Source of the DNA: Verrucomicrobiales bacterium
GTDB lineage: Bacteria > Verrucomicrobiota > Verrucomicrobiia > Verrucomicrobiales > DEV007
Direction of reading: 5' to 3'
NCBI GenBank assembly: GCA_017991025.1
Contig: JAGNMT010000184.1
Span: 1-7,143, forward strand
DNA length: 7,143 nucleotides
Below the pieces are notes generated by a model. That model had not been told where the DNA came from, ran no database searches, and saw only the letters and a list, made by a program, of their open reading frames with translations. The translations under genes and the position numbers were made by a program. Each line of letters starts with the position of its first letter. Within the stretch, counting starts at the first letter, position 1. Shown piece by piece: positions 1 through 5,849 of the stretch.

Positions 1-143
1 GGAAAGGTCTGCCGAAGGACAAAGAAACCTTCGGCGATCTCTATCTCACCGTCACCGTTGAATTCCCCGAGACGATTAGCGACGAAGCAAAAGCGCTCTG
101 GAAGTCACTGGCAGAGGAAAGTGACTTCCTCCCGCGGGGGTAG
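1..143 (+). CDS. dnaJ: DnaJ/CbpA-type co-chaperone, C-terminal end (partial)
   Basis: The gene enters from the left edge; the reading frame starts at base 3 and ends at TAG 141-143, leaving 46 residues. The visible part begins KGLP, followed by GDLYLTVTVEFP. This is the end of the second C-terminal beta-sandwich domain of DnaJ-family co-chaperones, where the substrate-binding and dimerisation parts lie. It is followed by a short acidic helix (ISDEAKALWKSL), typical of the dimerisation end. DnaJ proteins deliver unfolded clients to DnaK in the cytosol and stimulate its ATPase. The J domain is outside the window, so full DnaJ cannot be told from CbpA or another class B member. The gene converges on fic with a 17-base gap and no visible terminator hairpin. 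It looks like the housekeeping border of the defence locus. Confidence 0.8.
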   Translation, partial: KGLPKDKETFGDLYLTVTVEFPETISDEAKALWKSLAEESDFLPRG

Positions 144-160
144 AGTTGAATCGAGTCGGA

Positions 161-1735
161 TCAGGCGGTAGCGCCGTTCTCGCCTAACACTGACTTGAAG
201 ATTGATTCCAACTCCCGGATTTCCTCGTCAGTCAGTAGCTCAAATTCCGGAAGTTCTCGTTTTCGCTTGGAAAGTTCACCGCCATTCTGGTGGCAAAGTT
301 TTATGAAAAGGTCAGCGATGCGGTCAGGAAGCTCGACGACCTCCCGCATCTCCCGGCGTATCTCATCATAGGCTGTCAAGAAGCGCAGTTCGGTGGGCAG
401 TTCGGTCTCAATCGTCTCTCGAATGAACTCGATTGTGATTCGCGTCGCCTCGGTCAGGTCAATATAGCGATAGAAATCGGCAGTGTCATTGGTGACGGTC
501 ATCCTCATCCGTTCATCGAGGGTGTATTCGACCCGCTCCATAAGAGGTTTGGAAAAGCTCTCGAGGGCTTGGTCGTATTCGCGTGGACGGTTGAGAATCA
601 CTGCGGAAATGGGCAGGATGATGCCTTCGGGTCCGAAATGATTGTGAGCAAGGACATGATGGAGAAGGAAGCGGTGGATGCGACCGTTCCCGTCGCTGAA
701 GGGGTGGAGAAAGTTGAAGGCGAAGGAGATGACTGCGGCGGAGACCAAAGTGGAGACACCAGTGGGAGTTCGGAAAGTGAGATTCTTTTCAAGCAGCTTC
801 ACCTTTAGTATCCGATCTACGAGCAGATTCGCCATCTTCAGGAATTCCTTCATCAATTGATCGAGATCCTCCGGTTTCGGTCCCGCAAAATGGACTCGTT
901 CGACATCGGGCGCTAGTGTCTCACCAACATAGATTTGTTCCCCGATCTCACTTCTCCACCCATCGTTCGCGAACCGAGGATCTACGATGGCCTGCTGCAA
1001 TTCCACGAGTGCTTCCTTGTTTAGAAATCTTCTGTGCCACGCCTGTTCCAGAAGTCCGATGAACACCTCGGCACGCTTCTGACTCGGGGTTTCTCGTTCG
1101 ATTTCATAACTGCTCTTGCTCTCCTTCACGTAAAGGTATCGAACTGCGCGTTCGAAGACTTCTGGCGAGTATTCCCCAATGATCGAAGTGCAACGGTCTT
1201 TCATCTCAGACTCGTCCCATTTTGGCAGCCCATTCCACCGCACGACTGGAGAGAAGTGGCCAGTACCGAGTATATTGGCGTTAATCCTCTGACGTTTCTG
1301 TTTCCGGACCGGTCCTGTCACGTAAATTTTTGGATCAAGCAAATCTACGTAATTGCCCTGTTTCAAATCGGGGAGATCTAACCGCTCTCGAGTGAAGCCT
1401 TCATAAAGATTCCAGAGAATTCGCGCATACCGTCCAGTAGGTCTCGTGCGCACGTAGGCAGTCAGTTCTACGGGATCGATTTCCCTTACCAAAAGCTTCC
1501 GAAGCAGTTCCAGATGAAGACCCTCGCGACGGAGAGCGAATTCCAGCTGCTCGAACACATCTGCGCCGGGTCCCTGAGCGGCGGGCAAATATTCGATGAC
1601 CCGCCCATTCCGCTCGATAATGCGGCGCGCTCCTTTTGAAAGCGAATGACTCTCCTTCCAGTGAGGCATCGTGACGAGCCCGAATTGCTCAGCGAGCCAA
1701 GCGTATCCGAGAGGTTTACTTTCGGGGATGTCCAT
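161..1735 (-). CDS. fic: Fic-family protein (probable AMP-transferase), 524 aa
   Basis: This is an intact Fido-domain protein. The Fic signature HPFSDGNGRIHR is at residues 344-355 and fits the HPFx(D/E)GNGRxxR consensus: His344 is the catalytic base, the acidic residue binds Mg, and the GNGR loop binds phosphates. Such enzymes usually transfer AMP from ATP to a hydroxyl side chain of a target protein. Upstream, residues 205-215 (ESKSSYEIERE) look like the N-terminal inhibitory helix, with Glu213 in the position that blocks ATP. The following residue is Arg rather than the usual Gly/Asn. The C-terminal part (about 467-515: LPDRIADLFIKL, then HQNGGELSKRKRE) resembles the winged-helix-like tail of large, roughly 500-residue Fic proteins. 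The length is normal, and no frameshift is seen. The ATG at 1735-1733 is chosen because a TATAAT box lies just upstream; no Shine-Dalgarno sequence is seen. It is divergent from the restriction operon. A defence or toxin role is inferred from context only. Confidence 0.9.
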   Translation of the reverse strand: MDIPESKPLGYAWLAEQFGLVTMPHWKESHSLSKGARRIIERNGRVIEYLPAAQGPGADVFEQLEFALRREGLHLELLRKLLVREIDPVELTAYVRTRPTGRYARILWNLYEGFTRERLDLPDLKQGNYVDLLDPKIYVTGPVRKQKRQRINANILGTGHFSPVVRWNGLPKWDESEMKDRCTSIIGEYSPEVFERAVRYLYVKESKSSYEIERETPSQKRAEVFIGLLEQAWHRRFLNKEALVELQQAIVDPRFANDGWRSEIGEQIYVGETLAPDVERVHFAGPKPEDLDQLMKEFLKMANLLVDRILKVKLLEKNLTFRTPTGVSTLVSAAVISFAFNFLHPFSDGNGRIHRFLLHHVLAHNHFGPEGIILPISAVILNRPREYDQALESFSKPLMERVEYTLDERMRMTVTNDTADFYRYIDLTEATRITIEFIRETIETELPTELRFLTAYDEIRREMREVVELPDRIADLFIKLCHQNGGELSKRKRELPEFELLTDEEIRELESIFKSVLGENGATA

Positions 1736-1744
1736 GCGGATTTG

Positions 1745-1772
1745 ATTATATTTCTGCGGAAAGGATTACAAT
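1745..1772 (-). promoter_or_regulatory. Sigma70-like promoter of fic, probably leaderless
   Basis: Read on the - strand, TTGTAA (1772-1767, four of six matches to TTGACA) is followed by a 16-base spacer and a perfect TATAAT (1750-1745). A start about seven bases past the -10 box falls near 1738, two or three bases before the fic ATG at 1735. The mRNA would then be leaderless or nearly so, which agrees with the missing Shine-Dalgarno sequence. The -35 box lies inside a 12-base inverted repeat (GGATT-AC-AATCC, 1764-1775), a plausible repressor site. The boxes are seen in the sequence; activity is inferred. Confidence 0.55.
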
Positions 1773-1892
1773 CCCGGCTTTTTCTGCGAAATTTATTATT
1801 TTCATCCGCTAGGCCTGGTTACACTGCCGATTCTGTTACATTTGTCCGAAAACAATTACAATTCAATGATTTCGTACGACTTCGGTTACAAA
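1764..1892. repeat. Five TTACA-centred sites, possible regulator-binding cluster
   Basis: The pentamer TTACA occurs at 1767, 1819, 1836, 1856 and 1886 (first base given), all in the same orientation within about 125 bases. Two copies are imperfectly extended palindromes of the same design: GGATT-AC-AATCC (1764-1775) and AATT-AC-AATT (1854-1863). Start-to-start distances are 52, 17, 20 and 30 bases; 52, 20 and 30 are close to whole turns of the helix, 17 is not. The first copy covers the fic -35 box. The segment is AT-rich, so some copies may be chance. Confidence 0.35.
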
Positions 1893-1907
1893 TAACTCAA
1901 TTCACAA

Positions 1908-1932
1908 TTTTTCGTAGCGTCGCTACGAAAAA
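1908..1932. promoter_or_regulatory. Perfect palindrome, 12-base arms with 1-base centre (candidate operator)
   Basis: The left arm TTTTTCGTAGCG (1908-1919) and right arm CGCTACGAAAAA (1921-1932) are exact reverse complements around T1920. On both strands the T-run comes before the hairpin rather than after it, so this is not an intrinsic terminator. It sits directly upstream of the TTGACG box at 1935, a usual place for an operator or activator site serving a dimeric regulator. No regulator gene is recognised in the window. Confidence 0.5.
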
Positions 1933-1934
1933 AG

Positions 1935-1963
1935 TTGACGCCTCCGCTCCTCCTGCTTAGTGT
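1935..1963 (+). promoter_or_regulatory. Candidate promoter of the restriction operon
   Basis: TTGACG (1935-1940) matches five of six -35 positions. After a 17-base spacer, TAGTGT (1958-1963) matches the three most conserved -10 positions (first T, second A, last T). Transcription would begin near 1970, almost exactly where the foldable segment starts. The -10 box is weak, which suits an activated or repressed promoter. This is an inference from consensus alone. Confidence 0.35.
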
Positions 1964-1971
1964 CCCTTCAT

Positions 1972-2142
1972 CCCGAAAACGAACGCACCCGCCAAAAAGG
2001 CGGGTGCGGGTGCCGGGTTCCCAATAAAGGCGGTCCAGCAAACCGAGTCGGGCGACTACGGCGATTCTAGGCGCTTTTGGAGGGAACTGTCAAGGAGAGC
2101 TGCGAGTGTAGCTGTCTTCCGGTACCCGCAGCGTTCGTTGGG
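1972..2142 (+). ncRNA. Candidate structured RNA or operon leader (multi-branched fold)
   Basis: Hand pairing gives a nearly closed fold. The outer helix AACGAACGC (1978-1986) pairs with GCGTTCGTT (2131-2139), and may be extended by CCC 1972-1974 with GGG 2140-2142 across a 3-base bulge. A hairpin 1987-1993/1999-2005 with an AAAAA loop starts at the very next base. An 11-pair helix GCGGGTGCCGG (2006-2016) with CCGGTACCCGC (2119-2129) follows, again with no gap; it has one G-U pair. Inside it, GTTCCC 2017-2022 pairs with GGGAAC 2082-2087, AAAG 2026-2029 with CTTT 2074-2077, and CCGAGTC 2043-2049 with GACT(A)CGG 2054-2061 around a GGGC loop. A further hairpin is formed by 2098-2102/2109-2113, flanked by AAG 2092-2094/CTT 2116-2118. 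G-U pairs at 2012/2123 and 2102/2109 favour the + strand transcript. It ends 11 bases before the next ATG. It matches no RNA family I can name. It could be a cis-acting leader, a free small RNA or a DNA cruciform. Confidence 0.45.
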
Positions 2143-2153
2143 CGCTAAAAAAA

Positions 2154-2420
2154 ATGGATAAAATCCGCGGAACCAAAAGCAGGGGGATCGACGCGAATAC
2201 GTTCGAAATGAGCGTATTATGGCAAGATCCCATCAATACCCACACCTACAACTCCACCGAGAAGATCCAATTCTCGGGTGACACAAAACCCGATCCGAGT
2301 CCGGTGGGCGGCGTTTACATCACGAACGCACTCCTTCTTAGTGTCGGAGACCGTGTTCATTGCAACATTCAGGCCCGTGACGTTTACGGGCGTGTCGTCG
2401 CCGATGTTTGGAAGTACTGA
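2154..2420 (+). CDS. Small protein of unknown function, 88 aa
   Basis: I do not recognise this protein. It has a basic N-terminus (MDKIRGTKSRG), no signal peptide or membrane segment, and alternating hydrophobic/polar stretches (VYITNALLLSVGDRVHCNIQARDVYGRVVADVWKY, in two parts around residues 54-70 and 71-88) that suggest a small beta-rich fold. The ATG at 2154 follows a run of A bases and has no Shine-Dalgarno sequence; the next in-frame ATG is at 2208. An in-frame TAG lies at 2109-2111. The stop at 2418-2420 is only six bases before the next ATG, so it probably shares a transcript with the hsdS-like gene. An opposing open frame at 2217-2471 is a shadow. It could be an RM accessory or anti-restriction-like protein, but nothing in the sequence shows this. 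Confidence 0.5.
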   Translation: MDKIRGTKSRGIDANTFEMSVLWQDPINTHTYNSTEKIQFSGDTKPDPSPVGGVYITNALLLSVGDRVHCNIQARDVYGRVVADVWKY

Positions 2421-2426
2421 ACAACC

Positions 2427-3491
2427 ATGACTACTCCCCGCCGCCCGCTGCATCGCGTTGCCGAGGTTCACTCCGGTCTTCCAGTGAGTGCCTCTGAACC
2501 GGAGACATCGGGCGGCGGGGCACTGGTCCTTGCCTTAATGCCGGCGTCGCTGAAATTCGATGCTGAGTTTTCGCCGGGGTCGGAAACTCTAGTCAAAGTC
2601 CTTGCCGCTTCGGCACCGGATTCCCGATTCCAGGTTCAGTCCGGGGATATCCTCGTTACCGCCAAGTCGACGGAAGCGAGCCTTCGCTGCGGAATCATTG
2701 CAGCGGATTGGGACCAGCGTCCTTCCCCGGTCTTTGCGTCAAGCTTGATTCGGATTCGAGTGGCAACGCCCGAGACGATTCTTCCGCGCTTTCTCCACGC
2801 CTGGCTGAGCAGCTCGAGCGGGAAAATTTCATTAAAGGCCGTATCCCAATCCGCGACCTCGCAAATGAACCTCACGACCGCCGCGATCTCCCAACTTCAA
2901 GTTCCAGTTCCACCGATGGAGGAGCAACGGAGGATTGTGGAGTTTCTCGACGCGGCAGTCACCGCACATGATTCCGCGATTGCCGCTGCTGAGACCCGGC
3001 TTGCTCTCGCGCACGAAATTGCATTTAACCCAACGCTTCCGATGCCCTTTCACGATTCCAAATCTCGATCACCACGCCTTCTCATACAGACGGCCCGCCC
3101 GGAAACCACAATCCTGACAACCGAACGTGGCGATGGCACGTCGATGCCGAACTCGTCACTTTGGCCGGAAGTCAGAGAACTGGTCGAGGCGCTTCCCGAT
3201 CGCCCCTTGGCGAGGCTCTTTGATCCGTATGCCAGCGAAACCGCTTACTTGGATCGAACCGAACTCGCCCGACTTATCGCCAAAGAACTGCGAACGCTGC
3301 TTGCCATTTGCGCAGCCCACCCGCACGATCTGATTCGGACCTACGAGAAAGAGGCGATGATCGACGTCGATTACACGCTGGCTTCCCGCCTCGGAATCTA
3401 CATGGGCGAACGCTCCGTTGATTACTTTCTGATGGAACTCGAAACCCTTCCCCCTGAAACCCAGGAACAAGTCCACGTTCACCTTACCTGA
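2427..3491 (+). CDS. hsdS: HsdS-like single-TRD specificity protein with unknown C-terminal extension, 354 aa
   Basis: Residues 1-165 look like one target recognition domain of a type I specificity subunit. It opens with a short helix and strand (HRVAEVHSGLPVS), followed by FQVQSGDILVTAK at 68-80 (the S-subunit 'GDIL' turn), then LPRFLHAWLSS and NLTTAAISQLQVPVPP. The helix MEEQRRIVEFLDAAV (164-178), continuing to about 200, is the conserved spacer helix that binds HsdM and sets the distance between two half-sites. A second TRD should follow, but instead there is a low-complexity linker (about 200-243) and a mostly helical region of about 110 residues (244-354) that I do not recognise. The normal HsdS length is about 400 with two TRDs, so this is a half-subunit plus an added domain. 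ATG 2427 has only a weak GGAAG 12 bases upstream. The stop is 17 bases before hsdM. It probably confers sequence specificity as a dimer or together with the second S protein. Confidence 0.75.
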   Translation: MTTPRRPLHRVAEVHSGLPVSASEPETSGGGALVLALMPASLKFDAEFSPGSETLVKVLAASAPDSRFQVQSGDILVTAKSTEASLRCGIIAADWDQRPSPVFASSLIRIRVATPETILPRFLHAWLSSSSGKISLKAVSQSATSQMNLTTAAISQLQVPVPPMEEQRRIVEFLDAAVTAHDSAIAAAETRLALAHEIAFNPTLPMPFHDSKSRSPRLLIQTARPETTILTTERGDGTSMPNSSLWPEVRELVEALPDRPLARLFDPYASETAYLDRTELARLIAKELRTLLAICAAHPHDLIRTYEKEAMIDVDYTLASRLGIYMGERSVDYFLMELETLPPETQEQVHVHLT

Positions 3492-3508
3492 CCCCTGATC
3501 ATTCCCCC

Positions 3509-5278
3509 ATGCTCACCCGCGAAGAACTCAACCGCCAGCTCTGGGGCGCCGCCGACATCCTGCGCGGTGCCGTCGATGCCGCCGATTTCAAGAATCACAT
3601 CCTCTCCCTGCTTTTCCTGAAGCGGCTTTCCGACGTCTTCTTCGAACGGCGCGAGGAAATCCTGCGGGAATGGCGGGAGGCGGGAAAGTCGCCCGCCGAA
3701 GCTGAAGCCATTGCCGATGATCCCGACGAATACGGCGACGGGGCCTACTTCCTGCCGGTCGAATCGCGCTGGCCCTCGCTGATGAAGGTCGCCGAAAACC
3801 GCGCCGAGGCGATCGACAAGGCCCTCGTCGCCATCGAAGACACGAACTCGGCCTACCTCAGCGGCGTCCTGGCCGGAGTCCGCTTCAACGACGAGCGCCG
3901 CTTCGGCGACGCGGCGACGATGGACGGTCTGATGCAGCGTCTCCTCGCGCACTTCGCGAGGATTCCGCTCGGGAACCGCGATCTCCTCGAGCCCGACGTG
4001 CTCGGGAATGCCTACGAGTTTCTCATCGAGCGATTTGCGGAGACGGCAGGGAAAAAGGGCGGCGAGTTTTACACCCCGCGCGGAGTTGTACGCCTCCTCG
4101 TGGAGCTGCTTGATCCCCGCGAAGGCATGCGGATCAACGATCCCACGAGCGGATCCGGCGGTATGTTGATCGAGTGCGGGCATCACATCGAGGAGCGCGG
4201 GGGGAATCCGCGCAATCTCACCCTGACCGGTCAGGAAAAAAACATCGGCACCTGGGCGATCTGCCGTCTGAACATGCTCCTCCACGGCTTCCCCGACGCC
4301 GACATCCGCGCCGGCGATACGATCCGATCACCGAAGTTCACCACTCACGGGTCACTCGATGCCTTCGACCGCGTCATCGCCAATCCGCCCTTTTCCTTGA
4401 AGGACTGGGGTGCCGATTCAGCAAGCTCCGATCCTTACCATCGTTTCGAGCGTGGCATCCCACCGAAGACGAAGGGCGACATGGCCTTCCTGCTCCACAT
4501 GATCGAGTCCGTCCGCGAGCGTCGCGGCATGGCCGGCGTGGTTCTACCCCATGGAGTCCTCTTCCGCGGTGGGTCGGAGGCGAAGATACGCGAATCATTG
4601 CTGAAGGACGACCTGATCGAGGCCATCATCGGTCTCCCCGCCTCCCTCTTCTTCGGCACCGGGATTCCCGCCGCCCTTGTCATCTGCAATTGGAACAAAG
4701 CCCCTGAGCGGAAGGGGCGCGTCCTCATCGTTGATGCCTCGACCGATGGCCTTTACCGCGAGGGAAAATCCCGCAACTTCCTCGATCCCGTCGATGTCCT
4801 GAGGATCGCCGCGATCTTTCACGGATGGGCCGACCCCGGTCGCACCGTGGAAGCGGTCGAGTCCATCGCCACGACGTGGAAGGCGGCACTCGCGCGACAC
4901 CGCGACCGCCAGATCGAGCGCGCAGGTGGACCGGCGTCGGAACTTGCCCCTCGAATTCACGAGGACTTTGACACGCGCCTCGCCGAAATCGAACGGGGCT
5001 CCGCGTCGCTCCGCGACTGGTTCGGCGCGACACACCCCGCTCCGGGGGGAGGCACGCGATCCAGTCTTGAAAAACACGCCGCCGTTGTCGCGGTGAAGGA
5101 GGTGCTCAAGGAACACAAGGGCAACCTTAACATCACCCGCCATGTTGATGCGATGGATCCACCGCCGAGGTTGGATGTGGTGGCGGAGCTGGCGAAACTG
5201 CGGGAGTTGGAGCTGAAGCGCGATGAGGCGGAGAAGAAGATGAATGAATTGTTGAAGGAGTTTGGGTATGAAAACTAA
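3509..5278 (+). CDS. hsdM: Type I restriction-modification DNA methyltransferase subunit HsdM, 589 aa
   Basis: HsdM transfers methyl from S-adenosylmethionine to the N6 of adenine in the site chosen by HsdS, and is also required for restriction with HsdR. The N-terminal helical HsdM_N region spans about 1-150 (LNRQLWGAADILRG, then KNHILSLLFLKRLSD). The N6-adenine methyltransferase core follows: GEFYTP at 185-190, the AdoMet-binding motif DPTSGSGGML at 211-220, and the catalytic NPPF at 292-295. LNITRHVD (540-547) near the C-terminus matches the conserved LNIxRYVD segment of the tail. A charged coiled helix (about 556-585) follows. Length and motifs are complete, so the enzyme should be active. 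The gene is markedly GC-rich compared with the genes on its 3' side. Its end overlaps the second hsdS by 11 bases and contains that gene's ribosome binding site. Confidence 0.97.
   Translation: MLTREELNRQLWGAADILRGAVDAADFKNHILSLLFLKRLSDVFFERREEILREWREAGKSPAEAEAIADDPDEYGDGAYFLPVESRWPSLMKVAENRAEAIDKALVAIEDTNSAYLSGVLAGVRFNDERRFGDAATMDGLMQRLLAHFARIPLGNRDLLEPDVLGNAYEFLIERFAETAGKKGGEFYTPRGVVRLLVELLDPREGMRINDPTSGSGGMLIECGHHIEERGGNPRNLTLTGQEKNIGTWAICRLNMLLHGFPDADIRAGDTIRSPKFTTHGSLDAFDRVIANPPFSLKDWGADSASSDPYHRFERGIPPKTKGDMAFLLHMIESVRERRGMAGVVLPHGVLFRGGSEAKIRESLLKDDLIEAIIGLPASLFFGTGIPAALVICNWNKAPERKGRVLIVDASTDGLYREGKSRNFLDPVDVLRIAAIFHGWADPGRTVEAVESIATTWKAALARHRDRQIERAGGPASELAPRIHEDFDTRLAEIERGSASLRDWFGATHPAPGGGTRSSLEKHAAVVAVKEVLKEHKGNLNITRHVDAMDPPPRLDVVAELAKLRELELKRDEAEKKMNELLKEFGYEN
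5255..5260 (+). promoter_or_regulatory. Shine-Dalgarno AAGGAG that sets the start of the second hsdS
   Basis: AAGGAG ends seven bases before ATG 5268, an ideal distance. It lies one base before an alternative in-frame TTG at 5262, which is therefore rejected as the start. The site is inside the hsdM coding region. It is the only strong Shine-Dalgarno sequence noted in the window. Confidence 0.75.
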
Positions 5279-5849
5279 AGAAAACCAAGTCCAACGCGTT
5301 GGCTGGTCCGAGCACTATCTTGGCGAACTTTTCTCCGAGAGAAGGGAACCCGGTATCTCGGGACTGCCAATTCTCTCGGTCACAATGAACTCCGGGGTGG
5401 TCGCACGCTCCGACTTGGGTAGACGCATCGAATCCGAATTGGCAGATGAATCGCACGCCTTAGTCCGGAAAAATGACATCGCGTATAATATGATGCGGAT
5501 GTGGCAGGGCGTCTCCGGCTTAGCGCCATGCGATGGACTCGTTAGCCCAGCCTACGTCGTTCTCAACCCGAGTGATAGAATAGACCCACTATTTGCGAGC
5601 TATCTCTTCAAGATGCCTGAAACGATTCGTCTCTTTCATCGATTTTCGCAGGGTCTGACAGACGACCGGCTTCGTCTATATTTCGATCAATTCTCTGCAA
5701 TACGCGTCAATATTCCGGACTCGGTTGAAACTCAGCGGAACATCGCTTCACTCATTTCGACGTTCGACGAGCGAATTTCACAATCTGAAGCAACTACAGA
5801 TTTTCTGCGATTCGCGAAGCATGCGCTTTGCCAAGATCTCCTCTCATGA
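5268..5849 (+). CDS. hsdS: Single-TRD type I specificity subunit HsdS, 193 aa
   Basis: The protein consists of one target recognition domain and one spacer helix. The segment LVRKNDIAYNMMRMWQG (65-81) followed by LVSPAYVVLNP (91-101) is the strongly conserved S-subunit core (usually GDfvYNkM, then G-vSPaYvV). LYFDQFSAIRVNIPDSVETQRNIASLI leads into the conserved helix (about 152-193), which ends KHALCQDLLS. A usual HsdS is about twice this size, so two chains would have to pair to read a bipartite site, as known half-size S subunits can. ATG 5268 is chosen from the AAGGAG at 5255-5260. It overlaps hsdM by 11 bases upstream and the SIR2-like gene by four bases (ATGA) downstream, showing tight translational coupling. 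It shares little visible sequence with the first S protein outside the helix. Confidence 0.88.
   Translation: MKTKENQVQRVGWSEHYLGELFSERREPGISGLPILSVTMNSGVVARSDLGRRIESELADESHALVRKNDIAYNMMRMWQGVSGLAPCDGLVSPAYVVLNPSDRIDPLFASYLFKMPETIRLFHRFSQGLTDDRLRLYFDQFSAIRVNIPDSVETQRNIASLISTFDERISQSEATTDFLRFAKHALCQDLLS

Larger units (their letters stand above)
1736..2153. other. Intergenic control region between fic and the restriction operon
   Basis: This is a 418-base non-coding spacer between two divergent transcription units. Bases 1741-1935 are AT-rich and carry the fic promoter, five TTACA-centred sites and a palindrome. Bases 1935-1963 hold a candidate + strand promoter. Bases 1972-2142 can fold into a branched RNA. 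An open frame crosses 1646-1960 on the + strand, but it lies antisense to the fic start and has no database-like motif, so it is not called as a gene. Confidence 0.7.

Noticed and set aside
290..808. 172-codon open frame on the + strand inside fic.
   Set aside because: It is antisense to the conserved Fic motif region and encodes no recognisable motif; a shadow frame.
1984..2008. Strong GC hairpin with AAAAA loop, terminator-like.
   Set aside because: There is no T-run after it on the + strand, and on the - strand only an interrupted one with no gene upstream to terminate. It is better seen as part of the branched fold.
1978..2139. Retron-like msr/msd RNA with terminal a1/a2 repeats.
   Set aside because: No reverse transcriptase gene is present anywhere in the window.
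2137..2143. GTTGGGC fits the GTTRRRY core of an integron attC site, with a 9-base inverted partner far upstream.
   Set aside because: The matching RYYYAAC core is absent at the left end (CCCGAAAAC instead), there is no integrase or cassette array, and the foldable segment (about 170 bases) is longer than usual attC sites.
3479..4285. 268-codon open frame on the - strand opposite hsdM.
   Set aside because: It is antisense to conserved HsdM motifs in a GC-rich gene, where long shadow frames are common.
5262..5267. TTG as a start for the second hsdS.
   Set aside because: The AAGGAG site ends one base before it; ATG 5268 has ideal spacing.
5828..5845. TTG as a start for the SIR2-like gene.
   Set aside because: The ATG at 5846 gives the usual ATGA overlap and places the SIR2 nucleotide-binding motif close to the N-terminus, as is normal.
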